A stretch of DNA of 64,000 bases. Source: Helianthus annuus. Its lineage: Eukaryota; Streptophyta; Magnoliopsida; Asterales; Asteraceae. The stretch is taken from the NCBI RefSeq assembly GCF_002127325.2, contig NC_035445.2, positions 82,578,383 to 82,642,382 on the forward strand. The letters run 5' to 3'. Made by a program: the position numbers and the translations under genes. The notes beneath the pieces were generated by a model. It saw nothing but the letters and a program-made list of their open reading frames with translations. It had not been told where the DNA came from and did not search any database. Positions 10,178-21,733 of the stretch are shown piece by piece. Numbering within the stretch: position 1 is the first letter of the stretch; the number at the start of each line of letters is the position of its first letter.

Positions 10178-13100
10178 TGTCACACCCCGGTTTCCACGTG
10201 TCTCACCGGTGGGCCCGGTGGGGGATTACCGTGACGATGTTGGCAACAATATAGTCAAACCACACAATTATATAATGCACAGCGGAAGCATAAGATAAAT
10301 ATATCAATTTCAACCTCTGATTGTAATATCAAAATGTATTACAGAAGTTGAATATCCACAGTGGATCGTAAATACAGATAAAGTATTGTTCCATCAGATA
10401 CTGCAATCAAGCTTGCGAGGCTTATCCCGACGCTAGGGAGCTAATACCAGCCAATTACGTTTAGGTACCTGCACTTAATCTTTTTGGGGAAAATACGTCA
10501 GTTTACACTGGTAAATACATTCAACTGACACATTTGAAAATGTTTATTAAAATTGATTTGAATGCACAAGGCACAAACTCTTTTAACTTGGGAAAATTCA
10601 TAATGATCTTGTGAACGTTTTACATGTTCTTTTATGCGTTCAGTAGCTCGGGTCGTGCCGGGTTAAAGATTTATAGACACACCACGTTTGCGTAAAACCG
10701 TAGTACAGAAACCAACGGCTACGTCTTTTAGTTTTAATGTCGACACTTTATACCGGGTGTACGCCTACACCGGGATGTCGATGGTCGTGGCCATTTCGTA
10801 AAATGATGCCGAGGATATCCGGGACAACGGTCATTAAACCCCCCAAAGGCTTATAAGCAACAAAACTGTTTAAATGAGCCAATCATATTTAATCAATTAA
10901 CCACCTAAGCGATGGAAGTATATAATGCTCAATCAAGCGGTATTAGTATACCGTAACCCAAGCCCATATAGGGGAAATAAGTCAAAAGTATTTACCTTTG
11001 CAAGTATTAATCCTTAATTTAGATCAAGTCACCGATAGCTTTTACTGGGGCTCCTAATCTGGAACGAAGGTTTTAATTAACCTCTTAGAATCCTAACGGT
11101 CCTTAAAGTAGCCGTAGCTTAAACCGGTTGATTCCGATATATAGATATGGTTAATTCGCACGAAAAGGCGAAAACCGAGAATGGAGTATGATTTGGACCC
11201 AACAAGTTCAGAGACTTGTTTCATATGGGTTTATAGTTCATACTCTGGATTTTGGGGTTCAAATAGTATAATTTGACCCGTATCGGCTATTGCACGAAAA
11301 CTAGTTTCATGAGCCGTACCGTGTGCGCAAATAGGCGAAACGGTTAACCATAAGAGTCGTACGCTTATTTCCTAAGTCAATATGCCTTAAAAGTATTCTG
11401 GTATCAGTAGGATACCTTCCGTAATGCCCGTAACGAGTTTAAGTTAATATTATGCCCCGTAGGGGCTTTTCGGTCATTTTAAAGACTTTAAAAGGGATTT
11501 TCGAGTTCTACAGGAAATCTGAGTTTCCCGAACAGTTTATAAAGCTTAAAATACTTTATTTATTATTTAAAATCAGTAGCAACTGGAATCGGGTCAAAAG
11601 ACCTTGTAGAACTCCCGTTTTGGCCAAAAAGGGCATATTCGGTATTTACCGAACCGTAGCCATAACCGCAGGTTATGAGCAAGGTAAAAATTATTAAAAA
11701 TCTTTAAAATTCCCAAAATATTATTTTACCACAGTGGGTAAAAGTTTTGGTGACGAAAACTTGGGTTAGATGGGCGTTATGCTAATTGCGCCGTTAATTA
11801 CAAAACTTTCTTAAAAGTGCGCCTTTTAGCATAACTCTCATTCTAGGCCTCGGATTGACGTGAAACTTCAGGGACATGCTTATAATTTAACAAGCAAGGT
11901 TTTGGTCCGTTCACGTGTTCGAAATACTCGTTTTAATTTTAAAAGGCCGTTACGGTCAACTTTTAGGCGAATGACGGAATTGCGTAAAAGACTCGGGTAA
12001 CTCATGAACCGACCACAGAGGCTTATACCAACATGTGACCTGGTCCTAAGAGAGTCCTAAGGTATATTTATACCTCACTAAAACGGGTCAGAACTGAAGT
12101 CAAAGCAAAAGTCAAACTTTTGCGACTTTCGGCTCCGAACCGGTTCTATATAGTAAATGATCGATTCAAACGAGCGCAAACATGTTTATATACATATTAT
12201 CATGTTTTATGATTGTCAAAACAGGTTCCATAACATATATATTACAGATTATGCATAAATCGCCAAAATGGCTTTCTGTTGACTTTTTAACCGCACGTTT
12301 GACTCGATATTTGACATAGTTAGAGTGGTGATCAGAGGGAACCCTTTTAGGGGTTTATTACCCACATAAATACCAACTCAAAACTACTTTTGATTCGTCA
12401 TAAGACTGAACCATTTGCAAGATATTGCAATGACAACCGTTAGTTACGACGGTTGCGTTTATGAGCTATAACTATGGAAATGTGAAACCAAAATGGTTAT
12501 GAATGACTTACAGAAGCTAACTCTTGATGAGAGAACAGAAAAGAATGCTAGGGAGCTCTTGAATGATCAGATATAAGTGTTTTTGAGTTGTGTGAATTGT
12601 TATGCTTAAGGCATGCTATTTATAGCCAATGCCAAGCCTTATTGATCATTGCAAGCACTACTATCAGACCAGGGGTGATGGTAGGTGTCCCCTAAGTGTT
12701 ATGGGTTGAGCATAGGGTGCCCATGCCCCATAATTATGTGCATGATCGTTCACAAGCTCCAAAAGTCAAGAAAACAAAATTTTTCTGCATCTGGGCACTT
12801 TACGCGGCCCGCATGGGAGTTCCATGCCATTTTAACGCGGGTCGCCTAAAGTTCAAAAAATCAGACGCGAAATAGAGGAGGCTCGCGGCCCGCCTCAACT
12901 TATGTTGAAACCTTACGCGGGTCGCCTAAGGTTATATTTTCTGAATTTTTAAATCTTTTTGTAATTATTACAGAATCTGGCCATTAATAACGAAATCTTT
13001 CGTAATGATTCGCCTGACCTTTCGGTTTTGAAGGGGTAACTTTGCGGTTTGGCCCTCGGTTATTTACCGATAGGGGCCTCGTGTTAATTACCCGCATTAT

Positions 13101-13574
13101 TAAGTCCCCGGTTTATTTATTAATTATATTGGAAAGCCTTAACTTTCGCTGTTGACGCTTTTAACCCTTCTTCTACGAATTCGATCGTAACTTTCTCGTT
13201 TCATATCGAAACTTCGCGAAATTCATATATATTATTTTAGTGAGGGTATAATACCGTTACAAAGTCTCTGGAACGTTAAAGGGTCACTCAGAGGTATTAT
13301 TAAACATGTTGACACAGTTAACCCCTGTAGTTTGTAATCTCTCACTTTCTTCCGCGTTTTATTTTTGTACGATCTATAATTTATTCGTTTGAAGGTTTAA
13401 GCATTATTTAGGGATACTATACAGTATATTTACCCTTGTTGACATTTATAACCCTCGAATTTATATATACTTTCAAGGTTTGTCAAAATTAGTCCTTTAT
13501 TTATTATAGATGCCACGTGTAATCAAATGACACGTGTTAACACATCATTGGACACAAAATTTCGAGGTGTTACA
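10178..13574 (-). repeat. 5' LTR of element B (3397 bp)
   Basis: On the minus strand it runs from TGTAACACCTCG (at 13574) to GGGGTGTGACA (at 10178). Both ends match the F LTRs, and the interior is homologous but clearly diverged. A minus-strand TATA box (CTATAAATAGC) lies at about 12615-12627 near a GCGGCCCGC/GCGGGTCGCC-rich stretch (12800-12920). No gene is visible; a short frame at 11452-11697 also appears at the equivalent place in F and is only a frame within conserved LTR sequence. Confidence 0.88.
12615..12627 (-). promoter_or_regulatory. TATA box of LTR B
   Basis: Minus strand GGCTATAAATAGC, at the position equivalent to the TATAAAAGG of the F LTRs (34202-34211 and about 54720-54729). 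Confidence 0.55.
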
Positions 13575-13636
13575 CTTGCAGCCTACGTTTCTCATTTAAA
13601 CCCAACTCTTCTTCTTTCGTTAACCCACTCACTTCG
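13575..13636 (-). pseudogene. distal piece of retroelement D coding region
   Basis: These 62 bases lie between LTR B and copia C. Removing C and one copy of its duplication joins them in frame to the minus-strand D sequence at 28750 and above, giving residues ending SGLTKEEELGLNEK. The matching duplication CTTCG at 13632-13636 and 28745-28749 proves both sides were once continuous. The remaining 3' part of D lies beyond element B, outside the window. Confidence 0.8.
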
Positions 13637-13919
13637 TGTTGATGCACTTTTGTGTCTGTCACTAGTCTTATATGTAATGTTGTATTTTGTACGGTCTTTA
13701 TTGATTATCGAGTCTGTATTCGCAGTCGACCAAGTCGGATATCCTCCTATCCGCTTGTGTCTGACTTGTTTGTCTCTCTGTTTTATGTATTGGTCGTAAA
13801 ACTATGCATGTTGCATGATTAAGGGTATATCTGTCATTTGTTTGTTGTGTCTGTGCCTTCTGTTTCTGCAATCTGTTATGCAGAAACAGTCAACAAATTG
13901 TAGCCTTTGGCGAAACACT

Positions 13920-14012
13920 CTGTTTCGTCGAATACATGTCGACGAAACAGACATGGTCTTAGTTGTTTCTGTTTCGTCAAAGTGGTCAACGAATCACATG
14001 TGATTCGTTGAC
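13920..14012 (+). promoter_or_regulatory. paired palindromes in the U3 of element C
   Basis: At 13920-13950, CTGTTTCGTCGA and TCGACGAAACAG are perfect 12-bp arms around 7 bases. At 13985-14012 a perfect 28-bp palindrome has half-site GTCAACGAATCACA. Both are in the 3' LTR (28323-28353 with one arm mismatch, 28388-28415 perfect). They lie about 80-170 bp before the TATA box and contain CGTCA/TGACG-like and GTCAA cores, which in plants are TGA-bZIP and WRKY contact words. Regulatory use is inference. Confidence 0.55.
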
Positions 14013-14087
14013 TGTTGGGCTTAATCTTGGGCTTTCTTCTGTTTCGTCAGCCCAGTTTGTGATTCGTCGAGCTTAACAGCCCATCTG

Positions 14088-14098
14088 CTATATAAGGC
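14088..14098 (+). promoter_or_regulatory. TATA box of LTR C
   Basis: CTATATAAGGC, followed 20 bp on by CAGTTTAGTC. The same TATA/CAGTTTAG arrangement recurs internally at 24002-24028. Confidence 0.65.
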
Positions 14099-14344
14099 AC
14101 AGGTTTATCACAGTTTAGTCTTAGAGATGAGAGAATACCCTTCAAGCTTGTAAACTGTGTTTGTATCAGTTTGAGATATCTCATCCAGTTAATCAAAAGA
14201 GTGTGTTTCTTTGGTTAACCATTGTGTGTTATTGTGTTCTATGTTTGATTGGCTTAGTTAAGTGGATTCCGCACACTTAACTTTGTTTGTTATAAACAAG
14301 GCTTTGGTAGTGAAAATTGATCCTACGATTTAGTGACCTACAAG

Positions 14345-14357
14345 TGGTATCAGAGCA
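14345..14357 (+). other. primer-binding site, element C
   Basis: TGGTATCAGAGCA, two bases after the LTR terminus CCTACA; initiator tRNA-Met type. Confidence 0.9.
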
Positions 14358-15164
14358 GTGGCTCTTATCCTTGTTTAAAATCAAACATAGTTCGGTTTGG
14401 TTGTCTAGTGTTTGTGTTTTGCTCAAAAAGTGTTATTGAAAACTTTATATTTTCTGGAAAAAGAAACCTTAAAAATAGTAGATATTGTTTGTTTGCTAAG
14501 AGTTTTACCGAAAACCATACTAGTTTGAGTATTCACATGCTAACTGTTGGTTTTGGTTGAAAGTTTTAGGCATAAATCTGGGTTTGGAAATTATAAAATT
14601 CACTGGTTGTTCTTGAGTCTTTCATACCTTCATAATATATTCAAAGTGTTCTTGGGATATTTGCTTTTTAATCCAAGTGATAAGGTTGCTTTGTTTTGAA
14701 AAATGTTTGACCATACCCTATTACCCACCATACCTCTAAGTTGGTAAGAAAAGCATGTTGAAATTCGTGTGACTTGACAGACTGTGTATAAACAATTCAC
14801 CAACTTTTACCAACCTCTGACAACTTTTTTGACGAATCAGCTCTCGACGAATCAAGAAGTCAACGAATCAGAAAAGTGTTTCGCCAAAGTTCCCTTCGAC
14901 GAATCAAGAGTGTTTCGCCAAAGTTCTCTTCGACGAATCACAAGTGTTTCGCCAAAGGTCCCTTTGACGAATCAAACATCTGTTTCGCCAAACTTCTTTG
15001 ACGAAACAAAATCTGTTTCGTCATCAGTCGTTTCGTCAAAACATTCTGTTCGTAGCAAGTGTTTCGTCGAGAAAGTTGTCATTTTTCAACAGAAGGTTTG
15101 CAAGTTCAATATAACATTGTGTTTTCAAGTGCTTGTTCAGGTATTCCTCTAATATACATCAAAC
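14358..15164 (+). repeat. leader of element C with GACGAATCA/TTTCGCC repeats
   Basis: No gene. At about 14830-15065 a unit near 39 bp combining GTTTCGCCAAAG and TCGACGAATCA is repeated about four times, continuing into looser CTGTTTCGTC copies. These are the words that fill the U3 and the spacer before the 3' ORF. Short frames across it are repeat translation. Confidence 0.75.
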
Positions 15165-15752
15165 ATGAGTTGCACAAGTCCATGGGACTGGAGTACGGAC
15201 CCACGACCAGGTCAAAGTTCAAATCAGACATCTATGGCCTCTTACTTAGCAAACTCCATACCTCAACAACAACCATCCATAAGTGCGAGTCAATGGGCCT
15301 TGGTATCAAATCAAAACCAAAGTATTCAAAATCTACTGTTGAGCGAGAGTGAGACGGGTAGCAACAATCGCCCGCCAAAGCTAAATCACATGAATGATTA
15401 TCCATCATGGAAGGGACGTTTCCATACCTATGTTCAAGGGCAAAGCACCGAACTTTGGACGTGTTTCATTAATGCGGTCAACCCTGCCCTCGAAACAGCG
15501 GCATCAACTTCAGCAGGTTATGCTAATATGCTTGAAGATGATAAGAAAGCATATGACTTGGAGAAAAAGGCGTTTGCCATACTTACACAAGCACTTCACA
15601 AAGAAATCTATCATCAATTTGGGTATTGTAAGACCACGAAAAGCCTATGGGATGCATTGGTGGCGAGAGGAGAAGGGAATGCAGCGTCTAGGAAGACTCG
15701 CCATGATCTGTTAAAGAAAGAGTTTGAATCATTTCAGTTCTTACAATGTTAA
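15165..15752 (+). pseudogene. copia gag, N-terminal part, element C
   Basis: A 195-codon frame from the first good ATG after the leader. It contains the gag N-terminal region (RPPKLNHMNDYPSWKGRF, then LEKKAFAILTQALHKEI and the TTKSLWDALVARGEG block). At about 15738 the reading frame breaks: about 20 residues expected in this family between KKEFESF and SSYNVNAT are missing and the phase changes, so translation ends at a TAA at 15750. The rest of gag continues in another frame from about 15735. Deletion with frameshift; gag is inactive here. Confidence 0.85.
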
Positions 15753-18700
15753 TGCTACCCATCAGGAAATGATTGCACGATTTGCTGATGCTCTACCTCC
15801 TAAGTGGAGTCCATTCATTGAGCTTCTGAAACATACGGGTGCACTGGATGCAGCCAATGCCAGTCTCTATGAATTCATTCAGAAGTTAGAACACAAGAAT
15901 GAAGAAGAAATTAGGAAGGCTAAAAGAATTGCAGCTGCACCTCCTCAAAATACAGAAATGTATTTGCCTGGTTTTGGTCCTTCAGCTAGTTCTAGTTCCG
16001 TTCAACAACCGAAGCTTCAAACGGCGTTTGTATCCAATACAAACTCTTCTCCGTTTCAACAGTTCAATCAAGCACAACCACAATGGGATCAAAGTGCTTA
16101 TCTTTCACAAACCATTCCTACACCTCAAGTTACAACTGCTCAACCACAGTTTGATCAAAGCACCTATCTGTCACAGTCAATACCCACACCACAGTCACAA
16201 CCACAACAACAAGCTCATTATGCCAACAATCCCCCACCCCACAACCCTAACACGATCAGAGTCGATACTTCAAACCTCTCACAATTTAGCATTGAAGTAG
16301 CAAAGGAGCATATGGAAATCATTAATACAATGGTCAGTGCTTATTGTGGGTTGGTGGCAGGTCAAATTGGAAACATCAATATGACCAATGAAGATTATCA
16401 ACAGATCGACAAGGATGAGATGGAATTAATGGATATCAAATGGGCTTTTGCTAGTGCGGTTAGAAGAGCGAAAGACTTCATGGCTCGAACTGGAAGAACT
16501 TCGTTGGAAGGAAAAAGGGATACGAAGTATGGGTTTGATATAAATGCTGTCACATGCTTCAATTGTGGCGAGAAAGGGCACTTCAAACGTGAGTGCACTC
16601 GACCAACCAAACAAGACAATCATAACCCTTTCAGAAACCAAACGAGTACTTCAAATGTGAATGCCCATCAAGAAAATCGTGACAGGAGGATTGTGGCAGT
16701 CAACAACAATCAGAGTCAGTCTGGACCATCAAATCCCAATCGGGCTTTGACTGTTCAAGCTGATGAAGGATGTGACTGGTCTGTACAGTTTGGTGAAGGT
16801 GATCAAGGAGGTGGAACAACATGTTATGCAAAGATCATCAATCACATCAAGCATGTTCATAAAGAAGAATTTTCTGAAAGTGATGACAGTTCTGGTTATT
16901 CTGGGAGTTCTGATGAAGAAGGCTCTATTTCTGGGGATAATGAATCTGAGCCTGATGTGAAGGAGGAAACAGGGTCTGATGTTGAGGATTTATTAAATGA
17001 AGCTGAAGAGTTAATATGTCAGAAATCAGTTCTGATCAAGAAGGCTGCTACTGCATCTAGGGAAATGGAGAAGTTCTTTTCTGAAGATGGATCTTTTTCT
17101 TTTCAGACTGCCTTTATGGCAAATGTCTCAGCCTCTTTGAGTCAGGTAAATTCTGAAACTCCTGCTCCTAGTGTTTGTAAATCATGTACAGATATGAAGC
17201 TTGAATTAGAAAAGCTTCATAGTCATAATCAAAATTTGGTTATTGAACTTTCTAAATGCAAAGAGGCAAATATGGCTTTAACTCGGAACAAAAAAGAATT
17301 TAAATCTGTAATCGAAACGTTAAAGAAAAGCGTGTCCGAAGTGAACAAAGTGGTTTACCATAAACAAGTGAGTATAAATGAGTACATAAATATTGTTGAG
17401 GAAACCAAGAAGCAACTAGCCATTGCCCAATGCGAGCATGATGCAATCAAACAAAAATTGGAAAGTTATTCGAACTCCCGATTTGTGCTTGATCATATCA
17501 TCGATGTTCAACAACTGAAGGGAAATCAAAAAGGTATAGGATATAAGAAGTGTCCGCCCCCTTTGAGGCATAATTATACCAAAATGCCTGATGAGGAAGA
17601 TATGCCACGGTATGAACCCAGTGTACCTCTTGATTTTGAGGAATTTTCTACTGGCCTAGGGTTTAAACCGGACAGTTCTTCAAACACATCCTCTAAGCAA
17701 CAAGAAACTTCAGCATCCATGAAACAAAGTCCTCCAATTATCGAGGACTATGAGTCATCGGATGATGAATCAGAATTGGATGTAAGTGATCAGGATAAAT
17801 CACTTAACAAGATGAAAGGAGTAGTAATTCCACTTGAGAATCACATTCTTTGTGATCCTGGTACTCCTGCTGTCCCATCAGTTGTCAAACAAGTGATAGA
17901 TCCTGTCAAAGTTGACAAGACGTCTGTGTCTGCTGTTAAAAGCAGTACTGTGTTGTATACGTTGGTTGGTGGTGATAAAATCTACTCAGATCGCGATTTT
18001 CCAATTGAAAATGTCAATCAATCCTTGATTGATAAAGTCTTTGAAGATAACACAAACAAATTTTTGGGAAAAACACTTCCGGGAATTGTTGTAACACAAT
18101 GTGATCCAATTCCTAAGGCTGAGATCAGAAAACAGTTTGGTAATCAAAAATCACCAACCACTCAACAACCTAGTGCTTCTAATGGTAGACAACCTGTCAA
18201 GCGAGCTCAAAAGCCTAATGTCTCTCAAATGAAATCTGAAACAAAAGGGGCTCGTTTTCAAAAGAAAGCGAAAGATGTCAAATTCGTGTCGTCCAAGGGT
18301 ACTGATAAGATTGAGACTTTTGAGAACAAATCAAACACAGATTTTGTACAACAAGTCACGATCTTAAAACGTAACAGTGATAACAATTACACTCAACATA
18401 CAAACGGGTGTGATGAAAAGGTTAGTACCTCAGGTTCCACGGGTTCGACATCTTGTGGTCAATCAAATTCTCCTAAATTTGTGGAAAGGAGAACATGCTT
18501 TAAATGTGGAGAATTTGGGCATATCATTAAAAATTGCCCAAACGCTCCAAAGGATAAATTTGTTGAGAAAGCACCACCTGAAAAGGTTCACCCTCAACGT
18601 CGGTCAGTTTCACCAAAACATGATAAACGAACAGTTAAAGAACAAGAAACGAAACAACGACGTAAGAACATAAAAACTGTTGAAAAAGCTTTGAAACCTG

Positions 18701-18933
18701 AAGTTAAAACAGTTAAAAGGGAACCAAGTGTTTCACAACCAGTAAAATCAGAAACTTCAAAAACTGTTTACAACACTCAATCTGGTAGGCAAAAACAAAC
18801 TTGGAAACCTAAAGCGGGTGATAGTTCACGGGGAGCTACTGTTTTTGAGAATCACCAACAAATTGAGATCACGTTTCGTGATGCTCAGGGACGACCCAAG
18901 ACCACTAAGGCTTGGGTCCCCATCCTCAACTGA
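15724..18933 (+). pseudogene. copia gag, main part, element C
   Basis: About 1060 codons of gag after the deletion. Order: UBN2-like segment (FADALPPKWSPF, LEHKNEEEIRKAKR), a Gln/Pro-rich region, zinc knuckle CFNCGEKGHFKREC (near 16555), an acidic Ser/Asp/Glu stretch (16870-17010), a coiled coil (about 17190-17480), another acidic region (17740-17800), a second zinc knuckle CFKCGEFGHIIKNC (near 18500) and a basic Lys/Gln-rich tail. Such an extended gag is typical of SIRE elements. The listed start lies at the deletion junction and is not a natural start. The frame stops at 18931-18933 and overlaps the protease frame by 22 bases in a different phase. Confidence 0.85.
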
Positions 18934-20777
18934 TCTTTGAACGACATGTGCAGGGTGTTCCAGGAGGAACTATTAATAGTCATTGGATTGTTGATAGTGG
19001 AGCATCCAGGCACATGACTGGCGACTTACGGCTCCTGTACGACGTGAGAAATATTAGAGGAGGGTATGTCGCATTTGCGGGAGACAAAGGCGGATACATC
19101 ACTGGAGAGGGAAGTATCTCCAATGGTATTGTGTGCTTCGATAAGATCAATTATGTTCGTCAAATTGATCATAATCTTCTCAGTGTGTCGCAAATCTGCG
19201 ATAAAAAGTTCACCGTGCATTTTGATGATGCCGGTTGTTATGTGCTTAAACCTGGGTTCGAAATTCCACAAGAATGTATTCTCTTATCGGCTCCGAGAGT
19301 TAATGATCTTTATATTCTCGACATGAGCCAAGCGATTACAACATCTGCACAAGTCACTTGCTTTGTCTCGAAAGCCACAGAAAAGGAGTCTATATCTTGG
19401 CACAGAAGAAGGGGGCACATTCACTTGAGAAAGATGAACCATTTGGTGAAAAACAATCTTGTGAATGGTGTGCCTGTGAGAAGTTTTCATTTACAAGATA
19501 TCTGTGTCTCGTGCCAAAAAGGAAAGCAAACGAAGAAGTCTCACCCTTTGAAGAAAATCAACACTGTAAGTATGCCTCTCGAACGTCTTCATATGGACCT
19601 TTTTGGACCTATGAAGCACAAGACTACATTCGGAGATGCTTATTGTTTAGTGGTTACCGATGACTATTCTAGATTTTCTTGGGTATCCTTCATGGCACAC
19701 AAGAGTGAAACTCCTGGCATCCTCAAGGATCTTCTAACTATGTTGGAGAATCTCTACTCGTTGAAAGTGAAGAGGATCCGAAGCGACAATGGAACCGAAT
19801 TCAAGAATCAAGTTATGAATGAGTTCTGTACTTCTAAAGGCATTCTTCATGAATACAGTTCTCGTTACACTCCACAACAAAATGGTGTCGCGGAGAGGAA
19901 GAATCGGACGATAATCGAAACTGCAAGAACAATGTTAGTAGAGTCGAAATTCCCTGTTCAATTCTGGGGGGAGGCTGTGTCGACTGCGTGCTACACACTA
20001 AACCGAGTTCTTACAGTAAAGAGACATGGCAAAACTTGTTTCGAACTCCTTCAGAAAAGGAAACCGGATCTTTCTTACCTAGAACCCTTTGGTGCTCCAT
20101 GTACTATGATTGAACAAGATGGAAAATTTGGGGCTAAAGCTATCGATGGTTTCTTCCTTGGATATGCAACTCCAAATTATCGTGTCTGGAATCTAGCAAC
20201 GAAAAAGATTGAGCTATGGAGTGAGGTGAAGGTTCAAAGGTACACAAGTCCTGTTAGGGCTCCGGGTGATCCGTGGATGTTCGATTATGATGGACTGTTT
20301 GACTTGCCGACCTTTGATGAAGAATCAGCAGCTGCTAGAATGTTATTTGAAAGTGACAACGCTGCTGACTCGCCATTGGTTAGACCTGTTATTGTTGGCC
20401 CACAAGGTTCTTCATCGGTTAACAATACGGTACAGAATGAGATATTTGAAGATGCTGCTGATTACAATGAGTCTTCGGAAGATGATGAATATCATGATGC
20501 AGCAGAAGGATCTTCAGCTCCAGTTGCTCCTGTTCAGGGTGCTTCTGTTGATACACCTCATGTGCAGAATGTAGATACTGCTGAAGGAAATGTATCCACC
20601 TCTATACACATTCCTGGTGTGGAGTTGGTTGTTGATCTTAATTTTAACAATTTGGGTATCAATTCACGTGTTTCTGAAAATCCTGAAATGAGGATTCACG
20701 ATATCCACCCACAACAGAATATTATTGGAGATGTCCAACGTGGTGTGCAGACGCGTAATCAACTGAGAAACAACTAG
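18912..20777 (+). CDS. copia protease-integrase, element C
   Basis: 621 codons. Protease motif HWIVDSGASRHMTG begins near residue 24 (active-site DSGA). Integrase follows: HHCC finger (WHRRRGHIHLRKMNHL ... CVSCQKGKQ, near 170-210), then core residues in HMDLFGP, RSDNGTEFKN and NGVAERKNRTIIE, giving an apparently complete D,D,E set. The C-terminal region has the GYATPNYRVWN block. In the finger, RRRG replaces the usual RRLG. Protease would mature the polyprotein and integrase inserts cDNA in the nucleus. A TAG at 20775-20777 ends the frame before RT; a one-base phase change near 20840 lies beyond, so RT cannot be made from this ORF. Confidence 0.88.
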   Translation: MGPHPQLIFERHVQGVPGGTINSHWIVDSGASRHMTGDLRLLYDVRNIRGGYVAFAGDKGGYITGEGSISNGIVCFDKINYVRQIDHNLLSVSQICDKKFTVHFDDAGCYVLKPGFEIPQECILLSAPRVNDLYILDMSQAITTSAQVTCFVSKATEKESISWHRRRGHIHLRKMNHLVKNNLVNGVPVRSFHLQDICVSCQKGKQTKKSHPLKKINTVSMPLERLHMDLFGPMKHKTTFGDAYCLVVTDDYSRFSWVSFMAHKSETPGILKDLLTMLENLYSLKVKRIRSDNGTEFKNQVMNEFCTSKGILHEYSSRYTPQQNGVAERKNRTIIETARTMLVESKFPVQFWGEAVSTACYTLNRVLTVKRHGKTCFELLQKRKPDLSYLEPFGAPCTMIEQDGKFGAKAIDGFFLGYATPNYRVWNLATKKIELWSEVKVQRYTSPVRAPGDPWMFDYDGLFDLPTFDEESAAARMLFESDNAADSPLVRPVIVGPQGSSSVNNTVQNEIFEDAADYNESSEDDEYHDAAEGSSAPVAPVQGASVDTPHVQNVDTAEGNVSTSIHIPGVELVVDLNFNNLGINSRVSENPEMRIHDIHPQQNIIGDVQRGVQTRNQLRNN

Positions 20778-20842
20778 AATGCTGGTTTGTATTCAGCCAT
20801 TAGAGAATCTGGCTTCAGAATGATTGGTCCTTCGCGTGTTAC

Positions 20843-21733
20843 GTGTCACAAGAAGAACCAAAATCGTGGAAAGAAGCTTTGAAAGATAATGCTTGGGTTG
20901 AAGCCATGCAGGAGGAACTGCAGCAATTTCAAAAGCTTGGTGTTTGGAAGCTTGTTGAAAGACCAGAAAACTACAAGAAAATTGGCACTCGATGGGTTTT
21001 CAAATGCAAGAAGGACGACCGTGGAGTGGTTATTCGTAACAAGGCAAGATTGGTCGTTCAGGGATTTCGTCAAATCGAGGGGATTGACTACAATGAAGTC
21101 TATACACCAGTTGCTCGTCTGGAAGCTATTCGGATCTTTCTTGCTTACGCTTCATTTAAAGGATTCAAAGTCTACCAGATGGATGGCCAAAGTGCCTTTC
21201 TTCATGGGATAGTTCAAGAAGAGGTGTATGTCGAACAGCCTCCAGGTTTCGAAGATCCTGTTCATCCCGATCGGGTTTGGTTGCTCAACAAAGCTCTTTA
21301 TGGTTTACATCAAGCACCTAGAGCTTGGTACGCAACCCTATCCAACTATCTTCTGGAGAATGGATTTCGACGAGGTCTTATTGATTGCACTCTCTTTATC
21401 AAGGAACAAAATGGAGATCTTCTGCTGGTGCAGGTATACGTTGATGATATCATATTTGGTTCTACTAACGAGTCTTTGTGTAGGCAATTCGAGCGTATTA
21501 TGCAGGAAAAGTTTGAGATGAGTGCTATGGGGGAGATGAATTTCTTTTTGGGCCTACAAATTCAGCAAACCGAGTCTGGGATATTCATCCATCAGACTAA
21601 ATATGTTGGTGACATCTTGAGCCGGTTCCAGATGTCAGATGCAACGCCCATTGGTACCCCACTTCCGCAGAATCACGGGATTACTCCGGATTTGAAGGGT
21701 GAAAGCGTCAACTCCTCCTATTACATGCTATGA
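20843..21733 (+). CDS. copia reverse transcriptase, element C
   Basis: 296 codons with the copia RT signature: SWKEALKDNAWVEAMQEEL, RWVFKCKKDDRG, NKARLVVQGF, ARLEAIRIFLAYA, LYGLHQAPRAWY and the catalytic YVDDIIFGS near residue 200, then FLGLQIQQTESGIFIHQ. It would copy element RNA to DNA in the particle. It is cut off from integrase by a stop and phase change and from RNase H by an apparent one-base deletion near 21727, so this is a fragment of a once continuous pol. The listed start is only the first usable codon of the open frame. Confidence 0.88.
   Translation: MSQEEPKSWKEALKDNAWVEAMQEELQQFQKLGVWKLVERPENYKKIGTRWVFKCKKDDRGVVIRNKARLVVQGFRQIEGIDYNEVYTPVARLEAIRIFLAYASFKGFKVYQMDGQSAFLHGIVQEEVYVEQPPGFEDPVHPDRVWLLNKALYGLHQAPRAWYATLSNYLLENGFRRGLIDCTLFIKEQNGDLLLVQVYVDDIIFGSTNESLCRQFERIMQEKFEMSAMGEMNFFLGLQIQQTESGIFIHQTKYVGDILSRFQMSDATPIGTPLPQNHGITPDLKGESVNSSYYML

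Larger units (their letters stand above)
4005..13574 (-). mobile_element. Ty3/gypsy element B (Tekay-like), interrupted and deleted
   Basis: Minus-strand order: 5' LTR 13574-10178, PBS, extra ORF 10004-8793, repeat spacer, gag-protease 7573-5786, then a junction with E, an integrase scrap, and the insertion of copia A. The 3' LTR must be left of base 1. The element belongs to the family of F at 31777-55637: same gene order, same extra ORF, clearly homologous LTR ends. It is inserted in the small retroelement D at 13574/13575. Confidence 0.85.
13637..14342 (+). repeat. 5' LTR of element C (706 bp)
   Basis: U3 contains many GACGAAACAG/CTGTTTCGTC and GACGAATCA words, two palindromes (13920-13950 and 13985-14012), then the TATA box CTATATAAGGC (14088-14098) and a transcribed part beginning near 14120. 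Ends TG...CA; same length as the 3' LTR. Confidence 0.93.

Noticed and set aside
11452..11697. 81-codon frame MPRRG..., also present at 33037 and 53556
   Set aside because: Lies wholly inside homologous LTRs of B and F; shared only because the LTR is, and no domain is recognisable.
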